A stretch of 64,000 nucleotides of DNA from Polysphondylium violaceum (taxonomy: Eukaryota > Evosea > Eumycetozoa > Dictyosteliales > Dictyosteliaceae), in NCBI GenBank assembly GCA_000277445.1, contig AJWJ01000050.1, forward strand, positions 1-64,000, written 5' to 3'. Made by a program: the position numbers and the translations under genes. This document shows positions 21,547 to 31,433 of this stretch, in pieces. The stretch's first letter is position 1. Each line of letters opens with the position of its first letter. The notes beneath the pieces are model-generated. The model was given only the letters and a program-made list of their open reading frames with translations. It did no database searches and was not told the DNA's origin.

Positions 21547-23632
21547 ATGGCCGAAGTAGAAAAAAGTCCTAGAGTCACTCTAAATAGTGGTGATGTTGAT
21601 TTAAAGAAAAAGAATCTTCAATTAGCTCAAGAACACAATAAGAATGTGGAGCCAACAGCCAATAGTCAAAAGGAAGATGATCTTGTACTAGAGAATGAAT
21701 GGTGTTTTTGGGAAGATCATTATACAAATACAAATAATTCTGTTGCTTCAACTGATGAATATTTAGCTGCCCTCAAGAAAAACTCATCATTTCAATCAAT
21801 TCAAGTAAGTTTTTTTTTTTTGATTTATTATTTTAAGATATTTTATTAATATATAGTTTGGCACAATGTGTATATTATAGGAATTCTGGCAGGTATTTAA
21901 TAAAATTCCAAATATTTCCAAATTACCTAAAAACTCTTGTTTTCATTTATTCAAAAAAGGAATTAGACCAATATGGGAAGAGAATGAAAATGGGGGTGAG
22001 TTTGTATTAAAAGTTAAAAAGTTTCAAACGTAAATATATATACTATTCTTTGTTGATTTAAATATCTCTTTTATTAATATATTTTAAAAATTAGTGATGA
22101 AATATGGAATGAATTGGTATTGTCTGTTATTGGCGAACAATTTGCTTCATATCTCAGTGATATCGATGATATTTGTGGTATTTCAATTCGTAAAAAACAA
22201 GGAATGGATTTCAATATGATACATATTTGGAATAAAAATATTGTTGGTAGAGATAACATTCCTAGAGCTCTAAAATGTTTATTCCCATTTTTATTGGATG
22301 AATGTATCTATTTTTATTATAAAGGTATTTATATCAATTTAAAAATTTTATCATATTTATACTAATCATAATAAATAAACAAAAGAGCATAAAAAAAGTA
22401 ATTCTGGTAATAGATTGCAACAATTAAGAAATCAAAACAAATCTACATCTGCATTAAGACCATCATCAAATGCATTTATTCCACAATCCTTTTTAAATAA
22501 TCCAACTACGCCAAGTGGTAAAACTGTTAGATTCAACTTGCCAAAGTCAAAATCAGAATCTCATGTTGCTACTAGTCCAGACATTTCTAGACGTGAATTG
22601 GAAGAAAAAGAACTTTTAGATAACGAAGATATTCTTGATGATGCCAAAGAGTTACCAGAATCTTATTCTAAAAAGAAAATTGATAAAGAAGAAAAAAGAA
22701 TTAGAGAACCTTTGTTGGCTCATCAACAAATTCATAATCCAAAGAATCAAGATAAGTTTATTGAAACTAAATTGGATGGTATCCCATTGACCGACACTGA
22801 CATTGAAAGATCCATTGAAAAAGAAATTGAAAAAGAAATCAAAGAATCTGTTGAATCAAAGATTGAATCTAAAATCTTGGAAAAAGATGTAAAGAAACAA
22901 ATGCAAAAAGAAAAGAAAGCCATGGCAAATAGTGAAGCTGATGATTTGGGTGATTATACTCAACTAGATGAAGCTGAACCAAAAGAAGAGGATAATCAAA
23001 TAGAATCTGAAGAAATGGAAGAAATCCCATTGGACAATGAAAAAATTGAAAAGGATATACAAGATGCTATCAAGAGTGAAAATAGCAACTTTGAAAAAGA
23101 ATTGGATCACAGCCCACCCATTGGCTCTCCATCTCCTCTTGTTAAAGAATTGGAAAAAGAACCAAATCCCAAAAAAGATACACAACAAGACAACAATCAA
23201 ATTCTTATGTCCTCTAGTCCAAACCCCAAGTCTGACATTATCATAGACTCTCCAATTATAAGTGATGTTCCAATCATGAAGGAGCCAATTGTTGATGAAC
23301 AAGAAGAAAAACCAACACTCGAAGAGTATCCAAACGAAGTTGAACAAGAAATTGAAAATGAAGTAGAAGAAGAGATTAAAAAAGAAGTTCAAGATAGTCT
23401 CATTGATCAATTGAAAAAAGAAATCAAAGAAGATGAAAAAGCATTCTTGGATATGGAAAAGATCAAAAAGAATCAAAAGCTTGAACGATTTGAAAATCAA
23501 ATCGCTCAAGAACTCAAAAACTCTGATCAAGAGAATGAAATAGCTCAAGTTAAAGATCTAATGGATGAACTAGCTAAAGAAGAAAAAGAAATTAAAAAAG
23601 AATTGAAAAGAGAGCAACAAGAATCTCTTTAA
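21547..23632 (+). CDS. eIF4E-family (4EHP-like) protein with long charged tail
   Basis: Four exons, 21547-21804, 21881-22029, 22095-22324 and 22386-23632, give 627 residues. Residues about 45-215 are an eIF4E fold: NEWCFWEDHY, EFWQVFNKI, HLFKKGIRPIWEENENGG, WNELVLSVIGEQF and MIHIWNKN. The residue matching the first cap-stacking Trp is Tyr72 (TDEYLAAL), and EYK-like YYKEHKKSNSG follows, as in class II 4EHP/eIF4E2, a weak cap binder that represses translation. A 410-residue extension follows, made almost only of Glu, Lys, Ile and Asp, with heptad-like KEIEKEIKESVESKIESK blocks predicted to be helical. Usual 4EHP proteins are about 245 residues and lack it. The reading frame crosses the exon 3/4 join without interruption, so the fusion is real in this sequence. 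Confidence 0.85.
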
Positions 23633-23726
23633 AATTAATAAATAAATAAATAAATAAATATTTTGTAAATATATACAATTGTTTTCATTTTAACCATTTA
23701 TTATATCTATATTCTCTATTATTGAT

Positions 23727-24095
23727 TTATAATAATCCGGCTTCTTTTAATAATGGTACTAATTGATTTTTATTATTTAATGACATAGTATCTAGATACA
23801 TTAATGGGTAAGAGTAAGTATTAAGAACAACAATTTCATCGTTTAGTGATATATAATTACCATCACAACCACCAATAAACTTTTCATTGATGAAAACTTG
23901 TGGAACAGTTCTTGATTTACTGATTTCATAAAGAGCTGGTTGAATTGATGAATCACCTTCAACATCAATTTCAAAAACGAATGGATTAACACCTAATTGT
24001 TTGAAAAGATTTTTAACTCTAATACAATATGGACATGTTGTTTTTGAAAAGATAATAAGTTTATGTGCTCTGATTAATGCTCTAACTTTATCCAT
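23727..24095 (-). CDS. Dithiol glutaredoxin
   Basis: Exons 23861-24095 and 23727-23791 give 99 residues, the usual size for a cytosolic glutaredoxin. The CPYC active site is at 21-24. The glutathione-binding [14 protein letters not shown] and the C-terminal [16 protein letters not shown] follow. It reduces disulfides and glutathione mixed disulfides. The intron at 23792-23860 is exactly 69 bp with no stop in frame, so the unspliced DNA also reads as a 122-residue protein. Splicing restores the family's GGxDD motif (GGCDDTMSL) and removes 23 residues that fit no glutaredoxin, so splicing is much the better model. Confidence 0.93.
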   Translation of the reverse strand: MDKVRALIRAHKLIIFSKTTCPYCIRVKNLFKQLGVNPFVFEIDVEGDSSIQPALYEISKSRTVPQVFINEKFIGGCDGNYISLNDEIVVLNTYSYPLMYLDTMSLNNKNQLVPLLKEAGLL

Positions 24096-24484
24096 TGTTT
24101 TATATATATCTTATTGACGTCTGTTCTGTTTTTTTGAAAATGAAATATGTAATTTTTTTTTTTTTTGTTTTTTTTATTTTATTTTATATTTTTAGGGTGT
24201 GGTGGTAAGATGAAAGATAATTCGAATATTCTTCTAGAATGTCAGAAAATATATCATAAAAATTAATAATAGATCTGAAACTCTGTGTCTATGAGGTTTG
24301 GCTATCAAAGTTCATCGTTTTAAAAGAAATTTTAATAGAGGAGACTTCCTTTAATTTTTCTCAAACTATTATAGGACAGGACTGAGTTTTCTTTCAATTC
24401 CTAAACGAGGATTTTTCCATTTTTGTTTTAATTCGGATTTATTTGATATAAGATTAATAAAATTTTTTCAAAAAATATCACATG
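24096..24484. other. Promoter and spacer upstream of tRNA-His
   Basis: T-run promoter of the glutaredoxin gene, then AT-rich DNA leading to the tRNA. No other feature was recognised. Confidence 0.5.
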
Positions 24485-24555
24485 GCCGTGATCGTATAGT
24501 GGTAGTATACAGCATTGTGGCTGCTTTGGCCCAGGTTCGATTCCTGGTCGCGGCA
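24485..24555 (+). tRNA. tRNA-His (anticodon GTG)
   Basis: A 71-base cloverleaf without intron. The acceptor arms GCCGTGA and TCGCGGC pair fully, with A as discriminator. The D-arm is GTAT...; the anticodon loop TTGTGGC has anticodon GTG; the T-arm CCAGG-TTCGATT-CCTGG is perfect. The B box GGTTCGATTCC is canonical. The top pair of the anticodon stem (27-43) is a C-U mismatch and the variable loop is short (4 nt). The -1 G needed by tRNA-His is also encoded just before. A T6 stretch at 24557-24562 is the Pol III terminator. Confidence 0.88.
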
Positions 24556-24556
24556 C

Positions 24557-24562
24557 TTTTTT
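24557..24562 (+). terminator. Pol III T-run terminator of tRNA-His
   Basis: Six Ts start two bases after the tRNA 3' end. Confidence 0.7.
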
Positions 24563-24599
24563 AACAATAAAGAGTCATTTATCGGGTTACCTGTTTTTT

Positions 24600-24790
24600 T
24601 ACCCTAAGGTCGTTGGTATTAAAGGTTGGAATGAAAGATGAATACACAAGTGAGAAGAGATACACAAAATGAATACAAAACTCAATCCTCTAATGAACTA
24701 TATTTTATATCCTCTAATTAGAAAAATCTATAAAAAACGCATGTTTCTTTATGATGAAGAAAAAAAAATAATGAAAATGTTTTTATGAAT
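24600..24790 (+). repeat. tRNA-associated repeat, segment B, copy 1
   Basis: It begins about 45 bp downstream of tRNA-His. Diverged copies lie at 27440-27610 (same orientation) and 27655-27722 (reverse). Shared landmarks are ggtcgttggtattaaagg, aatacaaaactcaa and the A-rich atgatgaagaaaaaaaa. No coding sequence. It may be a remnant of a tRNA-gene-targeted retroelement; family uncertain. Confidence 0.55.
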
Positions 24791-24959
24791 TTTTAGTTTT
24801 TCCTATTAATCATGGATTGACCAATGAGTTCAATTCATCTCAGAGATGATTTTGTTCATTAGCATGTGATTTATTCCTATTACAAATTCCACTTTAGACA
24901 TTCGCAAAACCTTTTTATAATAAGAGTAAAAATCCCTTTTTAAAGATTTTATGAAATGC

Positions 24960-25205
24960 ATCTCGATTTTTGTGAATTATTAAAAATCTGCAACAGGGAT
25001 GGAACTTATATCTGAATTATCCTTAATTAGAACAATAGTTGAATCCTCAACAATAAAAGATAAATTTAATTTAAATATATCAGTTTGTCTCCGTACCCTT
25101 CTCCCTCTATAAGGCTTATTTGTTGATTGTCCCACCTTTTTTTTATCTTTAATCTATATATGAGTGTACTAATAACACAATGATAAATATCATTATTTAT
25201 TAAAA
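24960..25205 (+). repeat. tRNA-associated repeat, segment A, copy 1
   Basis: A non-coding segment of about 245 bp, related to 27727-27990, 56412-56580 and (reversed) 56588-56830. Conserved parts are ataaaagataaatttaat, cttctc...ctataagg and the terminal gtactaataa-cacaatgat. All copies end at this same point, which marks an element border. It lies 0.4 kb downstream of tRNA-His. Confidence 0.55.
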
Positions 25206-25469
25206 TCATACCATGTAAAAATGGTAAAGCATTTTGAATTACAATCTAAAATATTAATGAAAATTTTTATAGGTTGCAATGTTGAGATTAATCATAAATT
25301 CATTCATGATTCCTATTACAATGGTAAATATCCACCTTTCCATTTTTCATTTAGAGGTTTACTCAACAATTGAAACAATTTTTCAAAGAGTCTAAAAGTT
25401 TGCCACTACAAGGTGAACTTTTTACAAAATATTTTATCTAAAAATGATTTTTATTTACAACAATTTAAA
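25206..25469. other. Spacer with small coding-like frames
   Basis: On the plus strand an ATG at 25221 opens a 50-codon frame to 25373 with protein-like content (NHKFIHDSYYNGKYPPFHF). A second coding-like frame (TQQLKQFFKESKSLPLQ...) at about 25355-25441 overlaps it. AG acceptor-like sites lie at 25272 and 25354. It could be a decayed gene or the last exons of a very small gene. No family was recognised. Confidence 0.3.
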
Positions 25470-26684
25470 TTATAAAAGGGAATTTTTTTTATAATTCAAA
25501 TCAATATTTAAAAACTTTAAAAATGAATTATAATCTATATTAATATTGGAATGTTCATTAATACCAACCAAATAATTCCAAGTTTTGATAGACATTGGAG
25601 ATATAAATTTCTTTTGTTTACAGAAAAAATTTACAATTGCCGCTTTGTTTTTAATTGAAATATCTTTCGAAAGTCCAATATGAGATATCCAATCATCCAT
25701 GTTTATCGTAGGGATATTAAATTCTTTGGAAATAGTATGGACTATTGGTCTGATTTGTGTAAAATGACTAGGATTAAATATATTGAGGTTTTCCTGAATT
25801 ACCAAGCTATTATCAGTAATTAATTTAAATAACACTCTAGAGAACCATTCCACTTGAACTACATTATAATTTTCAAAATGAGCCATATCAGGAAAGATAC
25901 CATTTGAGAGAGATTTCTTTAATAATGATATAAATAAATCAAATTCATCAACAACTCCTTTTTCTATACTAATTAAAGTTGGGACACGAATTAATAATAT
26001 TTTGTAACCTCTTGATGATGCTTCTTTTAAAATATATTCTGATATTGTCTTTGATTGATAATAACCATACTTTCCATTCAACAAACCCAGTTCTGGTAAA
26101 TCTTTTTCCTCCAATACTTTTTCATTATTAAAAAACAAAGATATACTTGAAAGATGAACAATCTTCATTAAATAGTTTGGATTTGAATTTGAAAATTTTA
26201 AAACTTGTTTAATACCATTTACATTTTCAATTTTTGATAGTTCATAAGACAAAGAAAAATCAACTATGGAACCAGAATTGATAATTATATCTATTGTACT
26301 TGATAAATTTTCATATATGTGTTTTGATAAACCAAACATTTTTTGTCCGTTTTTTAAGTCTGAATTTAATAACTTTAATTTTTCTCTATCATCTTTACTA
26401 ATTTCAGCACCAGTCAAAGATTCTATTGCTTGAAATATATTTTGTTTTTCTTGTTGTTCATCTATTGTAAACTTATTTAATATATATATACTTTCACAAT
26501 CATCTCGCTTTAATAATTGTTTTAATAAATAGAAATTTAATAATGTATTAGAACCAATAATTAATATATTCTTAAATTGACTGGAGAGAAATTTGTTATT
26601 GGGTGTAGGAAAATTATCCTCCAACAATGTTTCATTGTACCAATACTCTATAGTTTTCTTTTGTAATAGAGAGAATGAAGTCAT
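25470..26684 (-). CDS. Standalone thioester-reductase-like (NAD-binding_4) protein
   Basis: A single-exon protein of 404 residues starting at the ATG at 26684. It resembles the NAD-binding/male-sterility (thioester reductase) domain found at the C-terminus of some polyketide and peptide synthases and in fatty acyl-CoA reductases, which releases a thioester as an aldehyde. Visible marks are a first strand and loop ILIIGSNTLLNFYLLKQLL, a long helix-rich middle, VHLSSISLF, the SDR YYQSK active-site motif, and ILLIRVPTLIS. The usual GxTGFLG nucleotide loop is degenerate (GSNTLLN), with the second Gly lost, so NADPH binding may be weak or altered. There is no carrier or adenylation domain nearby. 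The protein is AT-codon rich. Confidence 0.65.
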   Translation of the reverse strand: MTSFSLLQKKTIEYWYNETLLEDNFPTPNNKFLSSQFKNILIIGSNTLLNFYLLKQLLKRDDCESIYILNKFTIDEQQEKQNIFQAIESLTGAEISKDDREKLKLLNSDLKNGQKMFGLSKHIYENLSSTIDIIINSGSIVDFSLSYELSKIENVNGIKQVLKFSNSNPNYLMKIVHLSSISLFFNNEKVLEEKDLPELGLLNGKYGYYQSKTISEYILKEASSRGYKILLIRVPTLISIEKGVVDEFDLFISLLKKSLSNGIFPDMAHFENYNVVQVEWFSRVLFKLITDNSLVIQENLNIFNPSHFTQIRPIVHTISKEFNIPTINMDDWISHIGLSKDISIKNKAAIVNFFCKQKKFISPMSIKTWNYLVGINEHSNINIDYNSFLKFLNIDLNYKKNSLL

Positions 26685-27439
26685 GTTGAACAATTTAAAT
26701 TTTTATTAAAAAAGACAAATAATTTATAAATCTCATTAAGTAATTCAACAATTAAAAAATGAAAAATAAAAATTATAATCTCTATTAAAATCACCGACCA
26801 ATTTTTTTCACCCTAAAAAAAAAACATTCGAGATAAAATTTATTGGGCATAAAAAGGTGAAAAGAGTGTCGCTGAAATGGTGTGTTTTATGAAATCCTAT
26901 CATTTGAATTTATTTTAAACTAAATATATATAGATCTCTACTTTTTAAAATTTGCGTGAATTTTTTCAATAAAATAGGAAATTGATACTTTGAAACACTG
27001 AGCCGAACAAATCTAAATTTTTATAATAATTTTTAATTTTTTGCTTTTCAAGTTCCAAAACTATAACTCTCACTTTTTTATGCCTCACCTTAACCATTCT
27101 TTGTCATTATCGAAAAAGTAAAAACTTAAAAAATTTATTCATTGGTATTTCACCCATGGTGAAACACACACCTTATCATATTATTTATTTTGAAAGATAA
27201 TACAATAAGTGTGTTCTACAACTTATCGATCATCTATATTTTATTTAAAATATGAATACTAATGAGTTGCAAAGTGTAATGAAAAATGGAAAACCATTTT
27301 TGGAAACAATATCTAGAACCTGATATCTAATCTAAAGGTTTACTATTTAACATTTTTCTAATAATGGATAATCCAGTCATCAGATTCTATAATTATTTCT
27401 GAAAAAGGTAAATTCATTTTAATAGAAATGGCTTATGTC

Positions 27440-27610
27440 GATTGTATGAAAAGTTGGAATGAATGATTACCCCGGGTTATACACAAAAAGAAAACAAAAC
27501 TCAATACATATGAACTATAGATCTAATTTGGAGAAAATCTATATAATGCAATATTTATCATGATGAAAAAAAAAACTTATTGAAAATAGTTATAAGAACA
27601 TTAAAAAAAA
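27440..27610 (+). repeat. tRNA-associated repeat, segment B, copy 2
   Basis: Diverged copy of 24600-24790 in the same orientation (tggaatgaatgatta..., aaaacaaaactcaa, tcatgatgaaaaaaaaa). Confidence 0.5.
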
Positions 27611-27654
27611 TGTAAAATGAACCGAAATAAAAAAAACAATATTTATATTTATAT

Positions 27655-27722
27655 AGTTCATTAGAGGATCAAGTTTTGTATTCATTTTGTGTAGTCATTC
27701 CTTTAATACCAACGACCTTGAT
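27655..27722 (-). repeat. tRNA-associated repeat, segment B, inverted piece
   Basis: Reverse complement of the left part of 24600-24700: ttcattagagga, tgtattcattttgtgta and aataccaacgacctt are nearly exact. It forms an inverted pair with copy 2 just upstream. Confidence 0.6.
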
Positions 27723-27726
27723 CATT

Positions 27727-27990
27727 GTTATTAAATTTTAGTGTAATGCAAAACGCATTACCGTTTTTGGAAATAATTCAATATCTTAATAACGGATCTG
27801 ATATCTGGATTATCCTTAAATAGAAAATTGGTTTTTAAATGCTAAACTATAAAAGATAAATTTAATGTAAATAAACTTCAGTTGGTCTACGCACCCTTCT
27901 CACCTTATAAGCTTTATTTATTATCTTTATTTTATCTAATGTATATGTGTACTAATAATACAATGATTTATATCATTTATTATATTAGAT
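27727..27990 (+). repeat. tRNA-associated repeat, segment A, copy 2
   Basis: The best preserved copy. Its reverse complement is nearly the same as 56588-56830, through gcaaaacgcattaccgtttt, the block ttaaatgctaaactataaaa and gtgtactaataatacaatga. It ends about 48 bp from the 3' end of the tRNA-Asp gene at 28038. Confidence 0.7.
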
Positions 27991-28037
27991 TGATCTTTGT
28001 AAATACCCCCGATAAAAGAATCGGGTTCACAAAAGTG

Positions 28038-28109
28038 CTCCCTCTCCGGGAATTGAACCCGGGCCTTTCGCGTGACAGGCGAAAATCCTCACCACTAGAC
28101 CAAGAAGGA
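28038..28109 (-). tRNA. tRNA-Asp (anticodon GTC), copy 1
   Basis: A 72-base cloverleaf without intron. The acceptor stem TCCTTCT pairs with AGAGGGA (one G-U), with G as discriminator. The anticodon arm TTCGC-CTGTCAC-GCGAA gives anticodon GTC. The T-arm is CCGGG-TTCAATT-CCCGG. A T4 run follows the 3' end (28031-28034). It is identical over the whole gene to the copy at 57081-57152, but the flanks differ. Confidence 0.93.
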
Positions 28110-28291
28110 CTTGATGAAAATTACTGAAAATAACGGGAACTTGAATCAGTTTCTTTTATTTTTTTAACGAATTTTAAGCATACCTCCATCCCTCAATCAA
28201 ACCTTTTATTATTTTTGGAATCTTCTCTTTCAAAAAATTTCGAATCTATTTTATAAAAAATCAACTAGAATTCTATATTTATTCATTTAAT

Positions 28292-29154
28292 TTAAACTCT
28301 TCCACTTGATCTGCTGTCAAACCATCTTCTTAAATACCAGATTTGAGCAACACCCATAACTACTAAAACAACGACTTCAGCAATTGACCACCAAACAACA
28401 CGTCCATTGGTGCTTTCAGAAGCTATATAGAACAAAGAATTAATATTATTACTATTATTATTATTATTCCTAGCATTAATAAATATACTTACTATCTCTA
28501 TTAGCTTGTTCTCTGTATCTTAATCTCTTTTGTTCATGAATAATAGATTGAAGGGTTCTTTCAATCTTTTGAATAGATTGATCCATTGGAGTTAAGGAAT
28601 CTTTGTTTTTAAAAACAAGTAGAAGTAGTAGTATTAATATGGTGATATAGTCTGTCATCAAATGTTAAAATTTACACACATACCTCCTTTGGCAATATCA
28701 TTATTATTACTATCTTCAACAGTCCATGAAAAAGAAACAACTTTGGCAGTAAATCTAGACATTTCATTATTAAAACATAATTTATAAGCACCAGATTCGG
28801 CAGCAACAAATGATTGTCTACCCTTCATTGTGGTATCGAAATGAAGTTTAGAAAAGATAGTGTTTCCTCTTGGATCGAAAATCTATAGTTTTTTAAATAG
28901 AGATGATATTATCATATTAGAATTCTACTGACTGCTATATCCAACACTAACACAACAATAAATCATACTCTAACATCGATATCTAATAAACCACCTCTGG
29001 TCACTTGATAGAGGATTAAAGTAGTCTTTTCTCTTTCAATAAAATTAAAAAAACATTCTTGTGATTTTGGTTCAATTTGAAGAGTGAGAGCATCAGTGGT
29101 GCAAATAACCAATGAAGCAATGATTGCAAATAATACTAAACCTGTATACTTCAT
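28292..29154 (-). CDS. p24/EMP24-family cargo receptor
   Basis: Four exons, 28969-29154, 28684-28882, 28493-28600 and 28292-28422, give 207 residues, the usual p24 size. A signal peptide is at 1-23 (LVLFAIIASLVICTTDA). A GOLD domain follows with the paired Cys (SQECFFNF and YKLCFNN) and IFDPRGNTIF. A coiled-coil (about 135-170, QSIQKIERTLQSIIHEQKRL) leads to one membrane span and a cytosolic tail with WYLRRWFDSR. p24 proteins cycle between ER and Golgi in COPI/COPII vesicles and sort cargo. The Phe-Phe COPII signal is replaced by a YLRRWF arrangement, normal for several p24 classes. The ATG chosen lies directly before the signal peptide. A GCGCACC motif lies about 96 bp upstream. Confidence 0.92.
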
Positions 29155-29445
29155 TTCTATATATCTATACAACAATAAAAATCAATATCAATATATATTT
29201 AAAAATAAAAAAAAAATTAGGGTGATCATCATCATATTTTTTATCCCAAGCGCACCACCTCAATATGAAAAAAAAAAAAAATTCGAAAGTTCGTAAGATA
29301 AAAATTTCATCGTTCTGACAATTTTGCATGCAGCGATGCCCTGTTTGTGTCTTTAGCCATGATGATTTAGATTTGATCAAAAGATATAAATTCATAGTTA
29401 ATCATAGTATATGTGTAGTACGCACACATTGTAAATTTGAATAAA

Positions 29446-31350
29446 ATGTTGACCAATCGTAGTAGTACATTGTTATACAATTGTAGTAAAGGGATAAAGA
29501 ATTCGTATATATGTATTACTCAACAACAACAACAACAATACTATAGCAATAGTACCTGTACAACATCAATAAATGAATCAAACAACAAAAAAATGGTGGA
29601 TAAAATAGATAAAGTAATGTCTAGTGTCAGAAAAAAATATCAAATTGACAACATTGTTGAATTACAATCTAAAATAAAACAAGATCAATCAAATCTAGTT
29701 AAGCAACAACAACACCCAGATGTAGTAAATAATAGCAGTAACAACAATGAAAATATAAACAGTGAATTTGAAAATGTATTATTATCAATAAATGATTTAT
29801 CATCAATTAAAACAACAACAACAGATAAACAACAACAACAGGTCATACAAGAGAATTTAATACCAAATATTGTATTTGAAAATATAGAAAAAGAATTTGA
29901 AAAAGTAATGGGATCATTGGATATAATGAAAAATGAAACATTTATCGTTGGTTCATCGGGTGGACCTGATAGTATGGCTTTATGTTTCCTTTTGAGAAAC
30001 TATTGTAGAAAATATAATTTGAAATTGATAGCAGTGACGATTGACCATCAATTGGCTGAGAGGTCAGAGGATATTGATTTCCTCAAAGAAACATTCAAGC
30101 AGCTGGGCATTAAATCAATTGTAAAGAAAATCGATCACCAAGACGGCGGTCCACCCAACACCGCCCTCATGAAAAGACTACGCGACCACCGTATCTCTAT
30201 CCTCGTAGACTTGGCCAAACAATACCAATGTCAAAAGATATTCTATGGATCAAATAAAAGCGACCAGATCGAGACCTTTATTCACAGAATACAGAGAAAC
30301 AGTGGCCTCTACGGGCTCTCTAGTATGTCTGTTGTCTCACCCGTCACCTCAAAACTCTGGAAACCCATAGACCTCGTGCGTCCCCTGCTCTCAGCCACCA
30401 AAGAGGAGCTACTGGCCTTTTGCCGACACCATCAAATTCCCTTTTACGTGGATCCTTGCAATGCCAACAAATCATTCCGACGCAACCAAACCCGCTCCAC
30501 CATCAACTCGCTATCCGCCACTGAAAAACGCCAACTTATTCAAGGACTCGCCATTGGTGTCGATATTTTCCAGTCACTCAAAAACCAAGGTCAACATTTC
30601 ATCAATCGCCTCTGTAACGAAGTCATACTGAAATCCGTTGACAAGCAGGTGCCCATCATTCGTGTCCCCTTTCGATACATTGAGGCATTGCCCGATTTCC
30701 TTAAAATCAAAGTACTCTATCACATTAACTGTTTGTTGGCCGGTCAGTTCAACTTTTTCCAAATCAACGCCTATCAACAATTTTTGAGCAACTTTTCCAA
30801 TAACCCCACCAAACCCTACGCATTCCAAAACATCATGATTTATCTCCAAGACAACGACCTGGTCGCCCAACTATCACTCAACAAACCTCATCACTGCCAA
30901 CCAATCACTCAACACAAATTTGATTTTGCCGGCTATGAATTCAAACTCTACAATTATAAATCAAACAACTATTTAAATTATAAAAAAAGAAAAGAAGAAT
31001 CAATAGATGCAAATAGTGGAAGTACATATGATAATAATAACATTATAGAACCAACTCGTCGTGGTAGTAGTGCAGAAGAGAACAATGACAAATACTTCAA
31101 CTTGGATGATTTAAAAATTAGATTGTTTATTGAAAAAGACAACATGTTTGTATCAAAATCATCTTTGTCTTATTTAAATTTACCTCGACACGGAAAGAGT
31201 GTTTTGCCAGTGATTGAAAATATACACACTGGGGAAACACTATGTATACCATTAGGCAAAATAGCAACCAAACAATTTGATAATAGTTTTTATATAGAGG
31301 TAAAAAGAAAAGACATTAGTCTTGATAATATAAAAACTGATTGGGAATAA
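29446..31350 (+). CDS. tRNA(Ile)-lysidine synthetase (TilS), mitochondrial
   Basis: A single-exon protein of 634 residues. The PP-loop ATPase motif SGGPDS lies at 170-175, followed by TIDHQLAERSEDIDFLK and the family block YGSNKSDQIETFIHRIQRNSG. TilS changes the wobble C of tRNA-Ile(CAU) to lysidine so that it reads AUA. In eukaryotes without plastids it should serve mitochondrial tRNA. The first 30 residues are basic and Ser/Asn-rich, fitting a presequence. About 130 further residues of Asn/Gln-rich linker separate it from the catalytic core, an insertion absent from bacterial TilS. The C-terminal TilS substrate-binding region appears present but interrupted by a low-complexity stretch near 520-550. 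The gene converges with MRE11, only 83 bp apart. Confidence 0.88.
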   Translation: MLTNRSSTLLYNCSKGIKNSYICITQQQQQQYYSNSTCTTSINESNNKKMVDKIDKVMSSVRKKYQIDNIVELQSKIKQDQSNLVKQQQHPDVVNNSSNNNENINSEFENVLLSINDLSSIKTTTTDKQQQQVIQENLIPNIVFENIEKEFEKVMGSLDIMKNETFIVGSSGGPDSMALCFLLRNYCRKYNLKLIAVTIDHQLAERSEDIDFLKETFKQLGIKSIVKKIDHQDGGPPNTALMKRLRDHRISILVDLAKQYQCQKIFYGSNKSDQIETFIHRIQRNSGLYGLSSMSVVSPVTSKLWKPIDLVRPLLSATKEELLAFCRHHQIPFYVDPCNANKSFRRNQTRSTINSLSATEKRQLIQGLAIGVDIFQSLKNQGQHFINRLCNEVILKSVDKQVPIIRVPFRYIEALPDFLKIKVLYHINCLLAGQFNFFQINAYQQFLSNFSNNPTKPYAFQNIMIYLQDNDLVAQLSLNKPHHCQPITQHKFDFAGYEFKLYNYKSNNYLNYKKRKEESIDANSGSTYDNNNIIEPTRRGSSAEENNDKYFNLDDLKIRLFIEKDNMFVSKSSLSYLNLPRHGKSVLPVIENIHTGETLCIPLGKIATKQFDNSFYIEVKRKDISLDNIKTDWE

Positions 31351-31433
31351 AATAAAATTAATTATATTATTTTTCAAATGTAAAACTATGTATATGTTGT
31401 ATATGTTATATATGTGAGATAGAGTGTGTTTAA

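Larger units (their letters stand above)
26685..28037. other. Repeat-rich spacer between reductase gene and tRNA-Asp
   Basis: This AT-rich region contains a small hairpin (about 27165-27214, arms acacaccttat/ataagtgtgt), a partial match to repeat segment A near 27268-27345, and the repeat copies listed separately. No intact coding sequence was seen. Confidence 0.5.

Noticed and set aside
22964-23548. Minus-strand Phe-rich open frame of 194 codons
   Set aside because: Complement of the Glu/Lys-rich tail of the 4EHP-like protein.
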